The notes: generated by a model from the sequence alone, not told the origin. A stretch of 64,000 nucleotides of DNA from Nevskiaceae bacterium (GCA_024234075.1 JACKOV010000002.1:1-64000), one strand, 5' to 3'; counted from the stretch's first letter, positions 1 through 9,122 are shown. Made by a program: numbers and translations.

Positions 1-951
1 GGCCTCGGAGTCATGCGCGGGAATTCGGTCGCCTGCCCCTACCACGGCTGGCAGTTCGGCGGCGACGGACGCTGCACCAAAATCCCCTCGCTTGGTGAGA
101 ATGCCAAGCTGCCGGCACGCGCCAAGGTCGACGGCTATCCAGTACAGGAAAAGTACGGACTGATCTTCGCGTTCCTCGGTGATCTGCCGGAGGCCGAGCG
201 CCCACCGGTCTACGAGATCGAGGAGTGGGGCTCGCCCCAATGGCGAGCACAGACTTTCGTGCTCGACCTGAACGCGTATTACGAGCGTTCCATCGAAAAC
301 GGCCTCGACCCGATCCACAACGAATTCGTGCACGCAACGCAGGGCGCGCCGTCGCTCTCACCCGAACAGCAGCGCACGCCGATGACGATCGAGCAGATTC
401 CCTGGGGCAGCAAGCACTACCAGAAGTTCGGCGGCAGCAAGAACGAGGACACCGCTCTCGCCAATGCCCGCGCCGGCGCGCGCCTCGGCGCGGCGGGCTC
501 CTGGCACCAGGGCCCGAACCAGCTGGTCACCTATATCGACCTGACCGCCACGAACTCCTTCCACCAATACATGTTCGAGGCGCCCATCGACGAGTCGCAC
601 ACCCGGATCTACCTCCTGAGCCTGCGCAACTGGCTGTTGGAGGACATGCACGAAGCACGCATGTCCGAGGTCACGATGCGCGTCGTCAAGGAAGACATGG
701 CGATCGTCGAGAACCTCAACCCGGTCCGCACACCCGATTCCAACACCCGCGAGGTCCTGGTGCCCGGCGACACCGCAATCGCCGCCTATCGCGAGTGGCT
801 GAAGAAATGGGATGCCCGCGGCTGGAAGATCGACGTCAAGGCGCTGAACGCCAAGCTCGGCGACGTCGCGATCGCGATCCCCTGCCCGGCGCGGCGTACC
901 GAGTCCAACTGGGTGCAGGAAGCCGTGCCGCTGGTACCAGGCACGGTGTAA
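1..951 (+). CDS. Rieske non-haem iron oxygenase, alpha subunit (5' end outside window)
   Basis: Aromatic-ring or O-demethylating oxygenase of the Rieske type, which uses electrons from a reductase to activate O2. The frame is open from the first base, so the N-terminus and the first Cys-x-His half of the [2Fe-2S] site lie outside the window. The second half is visible as CPYHGWQF (codons 12-19). The catalytic mononuclear iron motif DPIHNEFVH (D-x-x-H-x4-H, about bases 307-333) is intact. No reductase or ferredoxin gene is visible nearby. Large alpha subunits of the vanillate demethylase or dicamba demethylase kind have this organisation. The substrate cannot be read from the sequence. It is the first gene of the accessory region shared with the UbiD and FAD monooxygenase genes. 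Confidence 0.9.
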   Translation, partial: GLGVMRGNSVACPYHGWQFGGDGRCTKIPSLGENAKLPARAKVDGYPVQEKYGLIFAFLGDLPEAERPPVYEIEEWGSPQWRAQTFVLDLNAYYERSIENGLDPIHNEFVHATQGAPSLSPEQQRTPMTIEQIPWGSKHYQKFGGSKNEDTALANARAGARLGAAGSWHQGPNQLVTYIDLTATNSFHQYMFEAPIDESHTRIYLLSLRNWLLEDMHEARMSEVTMRVVKEDMAIVENLNPVRTPDSNTREVLVPGDTAIAAYREWLKKWDARGWKIDVKALNAKLGDVAIAIPCPARRTESNWVQEAVPLVPGTV

Positions 952-1048
952 CGCCTGCCGGCGACGGTGGAGGCGGTCAGACAGATCTGTCGCACTCCAC
1001 CGCCCTCCGCCGGGACCGCGGCAGATCGCACCGCGCTAAACTGCCCGC

Positions 1049-1486
1049 ATGGCCGACACCCGCCTGAGATGGACCCTGACAGCGATCGCCGCGGCAACGC
1101 TGGGCGGACTGGCCGCCATGGCCTGGCTGCAGCAGGTCCGCACGCGATCGGTCAGCCCGGCCGCCGCATCGGCATCGACTACTGCCCTACCAACCACGCC
1201 GCGCGCAACAGGTCCCGGCACCGCCCACGTCACCTGGGCGAGACCCGAGCCGCAAACCCCTGACGCCCCCTCGTCGCCGCCCGACGACCCCATCGCCGGT
1301 TTCCGGATCTACGCCGGCCCCACACCCGATTCGCTGCAACTCGAAGCCACCGTTGCCGACCCGGCAGCAGCCGACTACGTGGTAAAGGATCTTCCGCAAG
1401 GCACCTGGTACTTCTCCGTCACCAGCTACACCCAGCGCGGCATCGAAAGCGAACGACCGCCACCGATCGCCAAAACGATTCGTTAG
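1049..1486 (+). CDS. membrane-anchored protein with a fibronectin type III-like domain
   Basis: A 145-residue protein with an N-terminal hydrophobic segment (about residues 7-27) that is a signal anchor or uncleaved signal. A Ser/Thr/Ala/Pro-rich linker follows, then a beta-sandwich of FN3 type (about residues 57-145). FN3 features include the opening strand HVTWARP, the FRIYAG strand and the YFSVTSYTQRGIES strand near the end. Such single-domain proteins usually sit in the periplasm; the role here is unknown. Its TAG stop (1484-1486) overlaps the stop of the convergent methyltransferase gene, so the two transcripts meet tail to tail. Confidence 0.7.
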   Translation: MADTRLRWTLTAIAAATLGGLAAMAWLQQVRTRSVSPAAASASTTALPTTPRATGPGTAHVTWARPEPQTPDAPSSPPDDPIAGFRIYAGPTPDSLQLEATVADPAAADYVVKDLPQGTWYFSVTSYTQRGIESERPPPIAKTIR

Positions 1487-2070
1487 ACAGCCGATTCCAA
1501 CTCCCAGGTAATCAGCGGCGCACCTCGCCGGATCCAGAAGCCGGCGCCGATATGGCGGAACTTCTTCCGCAGCCGTTCCCGGTACCACTCGCCGCTGCGG
1601 TAGTGCACGTCGGGATCGGTACGCGTGCGATCGGCGTTGTGTTTCCAGTCGTACGTGGTGAGCGCGCTGAAAAACAGCACGCCGCGACACAGCCGCCCGA
1701 AATTCGCCAGCGCACGGCTCGCATCGCGGTCGTCGAGATACTGCATGACGTCGTAGCAGATCACGAGATCGAACGGCGTGCTCGGGCGGTAGTCGGCGAT
1801 CGTGCCCTGCACCCAGCCATGCTGCTTGCACATGTATTCGCTGACCTCGAGGCCGGTGTACTTCGCCTTGGGCAGTGCGCGCAGCAGCGGCGCGCGCAGC
1901 AGCCCGATGCCGCAGCCGGCATCGAGGATACGCTTGACCGGCAGCCCGACGTGGTCGCAATAGGCCGCAATCAGCAACGCGCGCGCGCGCATCTCCTCGG
2001 CGGAGACAGCGGCGGTCTTCGAGTCGAGGTAGTATTTTCGGTAGTAACCCCGGTCGAACCGCGCGCTCAA
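1483..2070 (-). CDS. class I SAM-dependent methyltransferase, coupled to the UbiD gene
   Basis: A Rossmann-fold methyltransferase of about 195 residues with the SAM-binding motif DAGCGIG (residues 50-56). After it come an acidic residue ending strand 2 (TGLEVSEYM) and the motif ICYDVMQYLDD. No ATG or GTG precedes the conserved region. I chose the TTG at 2070, which overlaps the TGA stop of the upstream decarboxylase gene (TTGA) and has AGG a few bases before it, so translation is probably coupled. The frame stays open upstream to 2307, but that part is antisense-like filler inside ubiD. The substrate is unknown; a product or substrate of the neighbouring decarboxylase or oxygenase is an inference. 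Confidence 0.75.
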   Translation of the reverse strand: MSARFDRGYYRKYYLDSKTAAVSAEEMRARALLIAAYCDHVGLPVKRILDAGCGIGLLRAPLLRALPKAKYTGLEVSEYMCKQHGWVQGTIADYRPSTPFDLVICYDVMQYLDDRDASRALANFGRLCRGVLFFSALTTYDWKHNADRTRTDPDVHYRSGEWYRERLRKKFRHIGAGFWIRRGAPLITWELESAV

Positions 2071-3563
2071 ACGACACCTGCGAGCTTTTTCGCGATCGCC
2101 GCCACCGCAGCCGGATCGGCCTTCGACACTTCGGGATATTCGGTGAAACGCTCGGGGATCTTGATGGTCGCGTCGATGCCCATCTGCTCGGAGCGGAACG
2201 CGCCGAACTGCGCGGACTTTTCGCAGGAGGGATCGAGCACCATCGGTGGGCCGGAGGGGTTGACCAGCGAATCCTTGACCGGCTGCCAGCGGGTCATGAT
2301 CGCCCACTCGACGCTGTCCATGTCGTAGGGATCGACGTCCGGGCCGACCACGACCACCAGCTTGGCGGTGCGGCCCCAGCGGCCGGCCGAGCCCCAGACG
2401 GCGTGGATCACGTATTTGCCGAACTCATTGTGCGGCTTGGCGGCGCCGTCGACCGACAGTTGCACGACGTAGCACATGTTCGGCGTGACCGCGACGTCGT
2501 GGACTTCGGGGATCTTGCGGCGCAGGTCGGCCAGCACCTCGGCTTCGACCGGCAGCAGGCCGATGTAGTTGTGGTCGAACGGCGGCACCATCTCCATGGT
2601 CGCGTGCCACAGCGGATTGCGGCGATGCGTGATGCACTTGACGCGCACCATCGGGAACACCTGCACGCGGTCGTAGTAGCCGACCGGGTTGGAGTGCCAG
2701 CCGATGGCCTCGGTCTCCTCGTAGATCACCTCGCCTTCGAGCACCCATTCGGCCGTCGCCGGCACCTGCAGATCGACGGTCTCGCACTGGACCATTTCGA
2801 GCGCCTCGCCGCGCAGGCCGCCGGCGAGTGCCGCCTCGTCAGCGCCATAGGCGCAGCCGGTAGCCGCAGCCAGGTGCATCGCTGGCTCGCAGACGCCGGC
2901 GATCGCGACCTCGAGATGCTTGCCCATCTGCGAAGCCTTGAAGGTGTGGCGGCCGATGTCGGAAAAAGGCGGGTTCCACCAGTAGAACGCCGCCAGGTCG
3001 CGCTTGGCGCGCTCGGGCGGGTAGCTGCCGCCGAGCGGATGGGTCGCATCGCGGAACTGGGTGAAGCGATACCAGCCGGCATTGCGACCGCCGTTCTCCG
3101 GGTCCTTGGAGAAGGTGATCGCGTTGGTGATGTAAGCCGGCCCTTCCTTGCCGAACCAGACATGCGGCAGCTGCTGATCGAGCGCGATGTTCTCGGCGCC
3201 CTTGATCATGACCTCCTTGCAGGGGGCCTGAGCCCGATCGACCAGCTTCGGCGGGATCCAGCGCGACGGATCGCCGAGCACCGCGGCATGGTGCAGCTTG
3301 GCTTCGCGCCAGTCGCGATGGCCGATGGTCAGCGCGGTGCGCTCACGGGTCCCGAAGGGGTTGAAGACGATCGGCACGCCCTGGGTGTTGTAGCCGGAGA
3401 CGTTGTTCAGGATCAGCGCCGGGCCGTTCTTGCTGCAGACGTAGTTCATCAGCGACTGCAGTTCGTTGCTGCCGCGCCGGCCGTCGATGGGCACGTCGAC
3501 GTGCTTGAGCTGGCCTTCCTTTTCCAGCAGCGCCAGGAAAGCGCGCATGTCCTTGTAAGCCAT
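2067..3563 (-). CDS. UbiD-family prenylated-FMN-dependent decarboxylase
   Basis: A 498-residue member of the UbiD family, reversible (de)carboxylases of aromatic or alpha,beta-unsaturated acids that use prenylated FMN made by UbiX. The length equals E. coli UbiD (about 497). The start MAYKDMRAFLALLEKEGQLK matches the family N-terminus. Conserved blocks include NPFGTRERTALTIG, the GWYRFTQFRD segment with the active-site Arg, and EWVLEGEVIYEE with the paired Glu residues. It differs clearly from the ubiquinone-pathway enzyme and sits among a Rieske oxygenase, an SDR and FAD enzymes, so a catabolic role is likelier. No ubiX is in the window. The downstream methyltransferase overlaps its stop. 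Confidence 0.9.
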   Translation of the reverse strand: MAYKDMRAFLALLEKEGQLKHVDVPIDGRRGSNELQSLMNYVCSKNGPALILNNVSGYNTQGVPIVFNPFGTRERTALTIGHRDWREAKLHHAAVLGDPSRWIPPKLVDRAQAPCKEVMIKGAENIALDQQLPHVWFGKEGPAYITNAITFSKDPENGGRNAGWYRFTQFRDATHPLGGSYPPERAKRDLAAFYWWNPPFSDIGRHTFKASQMGKHLEVAIAGVCEPAMHLAAATGCAYGADEAALAGGLRGEALEMVQCETVDLQVPATAEWVLEGEVIYEETEAIGWHSNPVGYYDRVQVFPMVRVKCITHRRNPLWHATMEMVPPFDHNYIGLLPVEAEVLADLRRKIPEVHDVAVTPNMCYVVQLSVDGAAKPHNEFGKYVIHAVWGSAGRWGRTAKLVVVVGPDVDPYDMDSVEWAIMTRWQPVKDSLVNPSGPPMVLDPSCEKSAQFGAFRSEQMGIDATIKIPERFTEYPEVSKADPAAVAAIAKKLAGVV

Positions 3564-3639
3564 CTGTCAGATACCCCCGAAACGACTGGTATGCCAGCCT
3601 AACCGCGGCCCCGGTACGAGACCAGTAGCGCTGCGCCGC

Positions 3640-3657
3640 AAGGTCGGCTCTGACCTT
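3640..3657. promoter_or_regulatory. candidate operator: dyad AAGGTC-N6-GACCTT
   Basis: A perfect 6-bp inverted repeat with a 6-bp centre lies in the 213-bp space between the divergent ubiD-like (minus) and SDR (plus) genes. Spacing and position suit a dimeric repressor or activator. No regulator gene is adjacent, so the assignment rests only on symmetry and location. It could instead be a small hairpin, since ATTTT follows it on the plus strand. Confidence 0.3.
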
Positions 3658-3776
3658 ATTTTGGTCGCAAAGCCGCCTGCGGTCGCACAGAGCGGACCGG
3701 AACCGTCATCATCCATGACCATTGCGCACTCACCCGATCGACTGCATCCGCAAGCAAGCCAGACTGGAGCACCCCG

Positions 3777-4610
3777 ATGACCCTTCCTCAGACTGCCGCC
3801 TCGACCCGCAAGGTCGCGATCGTGACCGGTTCCGCCACCGGTGTCGGCGCCGCCGCCGCGATCATGCTGGCCCAGCGCCAGTGCAACGTCGTGATCAACT
3901 ACACCCGCAGCAAGGCCGAGGCCGAGGAGACGGCGCGGGTCTGCGAATCCCACGGCGCCGAGACCGTCGTGTTCCAGGGCGACGTCGCCGACGACACGGC
4001 CTGCCAGAGCATGGCGCAGACAGCGATCGACAAGTGGCAGCGGATCGACTACCTGATCAACAACGCCGCCAAGACCAAGTTCAATCCGTACGAAAACCTC
4101 GACGGGCTGAGTGCCGACGACTTCCTGGCAATCTACAAGGTGAACGTCGCCGGCGCCTACCAGATGGTGCGCGCGGTGGTGCCGCAGATGCGCAAACAGG
4201 GCAAGGGCGCGATCGTCAATAACTCCTCGATCGGCGGCATCACCGGCATCGCGTCTTCGATGGCCTATGCCGCCAGCAAGGCCGCGCTGAACATGCTGAC
4301 CCAGTCGCTGTCGCTGGTGCTCGGCCCCGAGATCCGCATCAATGCGGTCGCGCCGGGTGCGATCCAGACCCGCTGGCTGCAGGGCGGCATGACGCCCGAG
4401 CAGTACCAGACTTTCCTGCTGCAGGCCGCGGACATGGTGCCGCTGAAATGCGTGCCGACGGCGGAGCAGATCGCCGAAGCGCTTGTCTGGTTCCTCGAGG
4501 GCGCGAGCGTGGTCACCGGCGAAGTGCTGATGGTCGACGCCGGCCTGCACAGCGGCCGACTGCCGCCCTCCTCGAGCAGCAAGGCGACCTGGGACGGAAT
4601 CAAGAAGTAA
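3777..4610 (+). CDS. SDR-family oxidoreductase
   Basis: A 277-residue classical short-chain dehydrogenase/reductase. The NAD(P)-binding TGxxxGxG motif is TGSATGVG (residues 17-24). NNAA is at 95-98, the catalytic Ser in NNSS around 150, and YxxxK as Y164/K168. The C-terminal substrate-loop region contains NAVAPGAIQTRWL. It starts the plus-strand pair with the flavin oxidase, whose ATG follows 21 bp after the stop, and faces away from the UbiD gene across a dyad element. It probably oxidises or reduces an alcohol/ketone intermediate of the same pathway; the substrate is not readable. Confidence 0.9.
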   Translation: MTLPQTAASTRKVAIVTGSATGVGAAAAIMLAQRQCNVVINYTRSKAEAEETARVCESHGAETVVFQGDVADDTACQSMAQTAIDKWQRIDYLINNAAKTKFNPYENLDGLSADDFLAIYKVNVAGAYQMVRAVVPQMRKQGKGAIVNNSSIGGITGIASSMAYAASKAALNMLTQSLSLVLGPEIRINAVAPGAIQTRWLQGGMTPEQYQTFLLQAADMVPLKCVPTAEQIAEALVWFLEGASVVTGEVLMVDAGLHSGRLPPSSSSKATWDGIKK

Positions 4611-4631
4611 TCCACCGCGGAAACCTCACCC

Positions 4632-6071
4632 ATGACCCAACGGATCTCCCGCAGAAATCTGGTTGGCAGCCTCGCCGCATTGCCACTCGCCGGCCGGGCC
4701 GCGGCACAGTCCGGCGGCGCGAACCCGAGACGGGCAGCGCCGCTCGATGCCGATGTCATCGTGATCGGCGCCGGTCTGTCCGGGCTGTATGCCGCACAAC
4801 TGCTCGAGGATGCGGGGCTCACCGTGGTCGTGCTCGAGGCGGATACGCGCGTCGGTGGCCGCGTGCGCACCCTGCTCGATCTGCCGGAGCGCCCTGAAGC
4901 CGGCGGCTCCGAGGTCGGCGCCTACTACGCGCGGGTGCGCGAACAGATCCGCCGCTTCGATCTGAAAACCCGGCCGCTGGAGTTCAGCCGGCTCGATTTC
5001 GCATTGCATGTCGATGGCCGGCTGCTGCGTGCCAGCGACTGGCCGGACAGCCCGTCGAACACCTTGCCGAATGCCCTGCGGCGCACGAGCCCCAATTCGC
5101 TCGAGCGCGTCTATCAACCACAGGACACCGGCCTCGCCGAGCTCGACAGCTGGCTGACCACGGCACGCCATGCACCGGACCCGTCGCTGGCGCAGCAATA
5201 CCGCGAACTCGGCGCGAACGATCAGGCGCTGCGCTATTTGCAGCTCGCAGCGCAGGGCGACGATCTCGAAACCGAGTCGTGGCTCTGGAACCTGCGCAAG
5301 AAGAAAGTCACCGACTGGGGTCGGCAGACCGACGGCGGAAGTTTCGTCCAGGTGGTCGGCGGCATGAGCCAGTTGCCGATCGCCATGGCCGCGGCCTTGC
5401 AACGCCCGCCCGTGCTGGGCGCGGTCGTCACGGCGCTCGAAACCCGTGGCGATGCCGGCGTGATCGTGCGGACACGCGGCGGACGCCGTTGGCGGGCGCG
5501 CTTCGCGCTCTGCACCATGCCCCTGACGGTGCTGCGCGAGACGCGGATCGCCCCGGCACTGCCACCGCTGCAAGCCGAAGCGGTCGCCAGGATCCCCTAT
5601 GGCCAGGTGACCAGCGTATTCCTGCGGATACGCGAACCTTTCTGGGAAGTCGATGGTCTTGGCAGCTCGCTGTGGTCGACGGACGGCGCCGGCAAGGCCT
5701 ACGACTGGTCGACCCCTAACGGCCGCTACATCTGGTCCTTGTTCTCAGGTCTCACCAACCGGCCGCTGCGCCGCCTCGACGATGCGGCGGTGATGCGCTA
5801 CGCCGATCGTGTGCTGGCGGAAGCCCGGCCCAGCATGCGCGGACGGGTGCAGCCCGTCGGTGTCATGAACTGGAGCCGGCATCCCTGGGCACGCGGCAAC
5901 TTCGCATATCGCAACGCCGGCCAGATCGCGCGCTATGGCAACATCGCCGCCGAGCCGCACGGCAACATTCACTTCGCCGGCGAGCATACGGCCGTGCTGA
6001 TGCAGGGCCTGGAAGGTGCGATGGAATCAGGTGAACGCGCGGCGCTCGAGATCCTCGCCCGCCAAAGCTAG
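4632..6071 (+). CDS. Tat-exported flavin amine oxidase (FAD-dependent oxidoreductase)
   Basis: A 479-residue protein of the monoamine oxidase/phytoene desaturase flavoprotein fold. It begins with a twin-arginine signal, SRRNLVG (residues 6-12), followed by a hydrophobic stretch ending at AAAQS. That implies folding with FAD in the cytoplasm and export by TatABC, which this window also encodes. The FAD-binding motif is VIVIGAGLSGLYAA (43-56) with VLEADTRVGGRVRT next. The C-terminal FAD motif is FAGEHTAVLMQGLEGAMESG. It follows the SDR gene closely and ends four bases into the convergent DUF3592 gene. Oxidation of an amine, or dehydrogenation of a cyclic substrate in the periplasm, is possible. 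Confidence 0.85.
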   Translation: MTQRISRRNLVGSLAALPLAGRAAAQSGGANPRRAAPLDADVIVIGAGLSGLYAAQLLEDAGLTVVVLEADTRVGGRVRTLLDLPERPEAGGSEVGAYYARVREQIRRFDLKTRPLEFSRLDFALHVDGRLLRASDWPDSPSNTLPNALRRTSPNSLERVYQPQDTGLAELDSWLTTARHAPDPSLAQQYRELGANDQALRYLQLAAQGDDLETESWLWNLRKKKVTDWGRQTDGGSFVQVVGGMSQLPIAMAAALQRPPVLGAVVTALETRGDAGVIVRTRGGRRWRARFALCTMPLTVLRETRIAPALPPLQAEAVARIPYGQVTSVFLRIREPFWEVDGLGSSLWSTDGAGKAYDWSTPNGRYIWSLFSGLTNRPLRRLDDAAVMRYADRVLAEARPSMRGRVQPVGVMNWSRHPWARGNFAYRNAGQIARYGNIAAEPHGNIHFAGEHTAVLMQGLEGAMESGERAALEILARQS

Positions 6072-6523
6072 CGCGGCGGCGCGGTGGGCGCTCCCGCGGC
6101 GCGGCCCGAGCGCATCAGCACCAGACCGGCCAGTGTCATCGCCAGCGTGAGGCCGAGCGCAAGGCTTGGACCCAGCCAGTTGTCGACGAACAGATCGATG
6201 CGCGCCCGGGCCGGATCCGCACGACGGTAGATCACGGGAACCGTCGTGCCCAACGGGAACCGCGGCATGCTGGAGCTGAGCTGGCCACTGAACTCGTGAC
6301 GGCTGCCGTCGGCGGCGACGAACGCGACCCGCGGCGTGAACATGCTGCGCCCCTGGCCCTGGGGCGATTCGCGCTGCGCGATCACCTGGCCTTCGACCCG
6401 CAACGCATCGTCGGCGAGGGCGTGCGTGGCGCGCAGCAGCCAGAGCCCCAGCAGGCCGGACACGACGGCCATCGCCAGCAGGACCCGGCCTGCGATGCCG
6501 ACTATGCGGTTTGCAAGCTGCAT
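6068..6523 (-). CDS. DUF3592-type membrane protein
   Basis: A protein of about 151 residues with two membrane segments, one near the N-terminus (VLLAMAVVSGLLGLWLL) and one near the C-terminus (LALGLTLAMTLAGLVLM). They flank an extracytoplasmic beta-rich domain typical of DUF3592, with VEGQVI, TPRVAFVAADG and PVIYRRADPARARID. I chose the ATG at 6523 because the segment upstream is not conserved-looking and runs into the terminator hairpin, although a GTG at 6619 is in frame. The stop overlaps the stop of the convergent flavin oxidase. Function unknown. Confidence 0.7.
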   Translation of the reverse strand: MQLANRIVGIAGRVLLAMAVVSGLLGLWLLRATHALADDALRVEGQVIAQRESPQGQGRSMFTPRVAFVAADGSRHEFSGQLSSSMPRFPLGTTVPVIYRRADPARARIDLFVDNWLGPSLALGLTLAMTLAGLVLMRSGRAAGAPTAPPR

Positions 6524-6603
6524 AGCGAGCGGAGCGGCAACGGCAGGGTTCGAGGCGGCGTCATCCCGGCAGCATAGTGCGCACCGGGCGCCGTGAAAAC
6601 AAA

Positions 6604-6649
6604 ACGCCCGGGTCGGCACCTGCCTTGAGGCAGGTGCCGACCCGGGCGT
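6604..6649 (-). terminator. Rho-independent terminator of the TonB receptor gene
   Basis: A perfect 21-bp inverted repeat (6604-6624 with 6629-6649) around a 4-base loop TTGA. Read on the minus strand it is followed by TTTTGTTTT. It lies 13 bp after the receptor stop codon. The stem is very GC-rich and unusually long, so termination should be efficient and would insulate the DUF3592 gene downstream. Confidence 0.9.
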
Positions 6650-6662
6650 CGGGAGCGAGCCG

Positions 6663-9122
6663 TCAGTTGAAGCGGTAGGTCGCCGTCAGGCCGTAAGTCG
6701 CCAGCTCACCCTGCGACACGTTCGGGGTGAAACCCGTCGCCAGCGGCTGATTGAAATGCGGCTGGAAGATCACCGCCGTCACATACTCCTCGTCGAGAAT
6801 GTTGCGGCCCCACAGCGCCAGCTCCAGATTGGAGCCGCGGCGCACGCCGAGACGGGCGTTGACGATGGTCCGATCCGGGATGGTCGCGACGTTCCAGGTC
6901 ATGGTGTAGGCCTTGGAGGTGTAGCTCGCATCGGCACGGCCGAACAGCGACCAGTCACCAGTGAGCGGCGTCTCGAACGCGCCGTAGAGCGAGGCAGTCA
7001 TCTCCGGTGCACGCGGCAGCGACTGGCCGCCGACATCCGGCTGCACCACGCCGCGGAACAGCATGGTATTGCAGAAGCCGGGGTTCAGGCCCTGCGCGGT
7101 CAGCGTGGCCTGACCACCGCAGTAGCGCACGATGCTCGGCTCGACGGACTGCTGGCCGAACTCGGTCGGCGAATAGCCGTAGGTGGCGCCAACGCGGAAT
7201 CGGTCGTTGATTACCCAATTCACCGCCGCTTCGAAACCACGCACGTTCACCTTGCCCAGGTTCTGCACGATGGCGGTGACCGCTGGCGGCGGCGGCGGCG
7301 CATTGATCTGCAAGCCGGTGTAGTTGACGTAGAACGCCGTCAGCTCGGTGCTGAGGCGGCGGTTCAACCACTCGGCCTTCCAGCCGATCTCGTAGGTGGT
7401 ATTTTCCGCCGGACCGTAGCTCTGCAGATCGAGCGGCAACGGCTGGCGCGTCGCAGCATCGACCGTCGCGTTGAAGAACCCCGAAATCACACCCTTGGCA
7501 GCCGAGAGATACACCTTCTGGCTTGGCCCGAGGCGGAAGTCGACGTGGCCACGCCAGGTGTTGTACTCGAACTCCTTGCGCTGCAGCGACGACGGACCGA
7601 CCGTCAGGTTGGTCTGCTGGCGATCCTCGGTGTCATGACGCGCTTCGATGCCGAGCGTCACGTTGTCGAACGCGTCGAACTCGAGCCCGCCGAAGTAGGC
7701 CCGCTGGTAGTCGGTGCGGTCGAGAAAGGTACTGATGAACATGTCACGCGGGTTGGTGGTGACGAGGTTCGGACTGTTGAGCGTGAACAGCAGCTGGTCG
7801 CGGATCCGCTCGTCGGCCGCGAGACCGGTGCCATCCAGCGACGAGGCCGTGATCGCTTCCGCTTCATTCTTGTAATAGAACAGGCCAACTGAACCGCGCA
7901 ACCGTTTCTGCTGGTCGGACTCGAGCCGGAATTCCTGGCTGAAGGACTTGAAGTCCGCCGGCGGGTTGCCGGTGTAATGAACCACGCGCTGCGTGCGTAC
8001 CACCGGCGCAGTCAGCCAGGCGGTGGTCAGCGGCACGCCCATCGCCACCGCCGCGTTGACGTCGGACTGACGGATGATCTGGAACAGATCTCCGATACCG
8101 TTCGCCGAGTACTCGGTGAACACCTCGACAGTCGCATCGTACTGCGCTGTCTGGCTGATGAAGGTGAAGGATCCGAGCTTGTAGCTGATGTCCAGCGCAC
8201 CGAGCCGGACCTCGCGATCGACGCCTTCGGCCAGCGGGCTGGAGGCGAGATCCTTGCGGTACTCGATTTCGCCGCAGGTCGCGGTCAGCAACATCGGATT
8301 CGGACCGCAGTTGTTGGACGGGTAGAACCACAGGTAGCCCGGATCACGATGGTCGTCGGTATAGAAACCGAACAGCTTCACCTCGAGATCGTCGGTGATC
8401 GCGAAATCGAGCGAACCGGAGGCATTCTTGGTCTCGTAGCCACCGAGATTGTCGTTCGGCGCAGCATTGTTCCGGTAGGTACCGTCGAAAGTGTTGTAGC
8501 TCGCCGCAAAGCGACCGCGGATGCGGTCGGTCAGCGGGCCGGAAACCACCAGCTTGCCTTCGTAGCGCTCGTCGGAACCGATGGTCGCTTCAACCTTGGA
8601 GAAAAACCGGTCGGTCGGCGCAGCCGGCACGAAGTTGATCGCGCCGTTGAAGGCATTTCGGCCGTACAGTGCCGATTGCGGTCCCTTGACCACTTCGACG
8701 CGATCGACGTCGAGGATCTCGAGGTTCGCGCCACTGGTGCTGGAGAGATACACCCCGCCGAAGAAAATCGCCACGTTGCGATCGGGGCTCTGCAGATTGG
8801 TCTGGGAAATGCCGCGAATGACCGGCGTGCCAAGCTGGTTCTGGATCGAGTCGAAATAGGTCAGCCCAGGCGTGAACAGCGCCACGTCGTTGAGATTCTC
8901 GATACCCCGCTGGTCGATGTCGTCGGCCGTCAGCGCGGTCACCGCAACCGGTACCTCGAGCAGGGTCTCGGCGCGCTTGCGCGCGGTGACCACCACTTCC
9001 TCGAGCGTGAATGTCTCGCCGGCGGACACCTCTGGTTCGGACTGGGCCATGACGGGCGCGGCGAGACCGGCCAAACCGGTCGCGCAACCTGCCAGGAAAG
9101 CAATGTGTGCCGTACGCAACAT
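6663..9122 (-). CDS. TonB-dependent outer-membrane receptor
   Basis: An outer-membrane active transporter of 819 residues. A signal peptide ends around APVMAQ (about residues 20-25). A TonB-box-like stretch LEEVVVTARKR follows, then the plug domain (about 45-165; VPVAVTALTADDIDQRG, LYGRNAFNGAINFV) and a C-terminal 22-strand barrel ending in the typical aromatic-plus-Asn TYRFN. The ATG at 9122 is preferred over the TTG at 9125 because AGGAGC lies 7-8 bases upstream. The plug sequence is of the sphingomonad/steroid-degrader type often linked to uptake of aromatic or hydrophobic compounds rather than siderophores. No TonB-ExbBD is present here. It is followed by a strong terminator. Confidence 0.93.
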   Translation of the reverse strand: MLRTAHIAFLAGCATGLAGLAAPVMAQSEPEVSAGETFTLEEVVVTARKRAETLLEVPVAVTALTADDIDQRGIENLNDVALFTPGLTYFDSIQNQLGTPVIRGISQTNLQSPDRNVAIFFGGVYLSSTSGANLEILDVDRVEVVKGPQSALYGRNAFNGAINFVPAAPTDRFFSKVEATIGSDERYEGKLVVSGPLTDRIRGRFAASYNTFDGTYRNNAAPNDNLGGYETKNASGSLDFAITDDLEVKLFGFYTDDHRDPGYLWFYPSNNCGPNPMLLTATCGEIEYRKDLASSPLAEGVDREVRLGALDISYKLGSFTFISQTAQYDATVEVFTEYSANGIGDLFQIIRQSDVNAAVAMGVPLTTAWLTAPVVRTQRVVHYTGNPPADFKSFSQEFRLESDQQKRLRGSVGLFYYKNEAEAITASSLDGTGLAADERIRDQLLFTLNSPNLVTTNPRDMFISTFLDRTDYQRAYFGGLEFDAFDNVTLGIEARHDTEDRQQTNLTVGPSSLQRKEFEYNTWRGHVDFRLGPSQKVYLSAAKGVISGFFNATVDAATRQPLPLDLQSYGPAENTTYEIGWKAEWLNRRLSTELTAFYVNYTGLQINAPPPPPAVTAIVQNLGKVNVRGFEAAVNWVINDRFRVGATYGYSPTEFGQQSVEPSIVRYCGGQATLTAQGLNPGFCNTMLFRGVVQPDVGGQSLPRAPEMTASLYGAFETPLTGDWSLFGRADASYTSKAYTMTWNVATIPDRTIVNARLGVRRGSNLELALWGRNILDEEYVTAVIFQPHFNQPLATGFTPNVSQGELATYGLTATYRFN

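Noticed and set aside
1187..2077. Longer alternative frame on the minus strand over the methyltransferase
   Set aside because: Arg/Ala-rich shadow without SAM motifs; the correct frame holds DAGCGIG.
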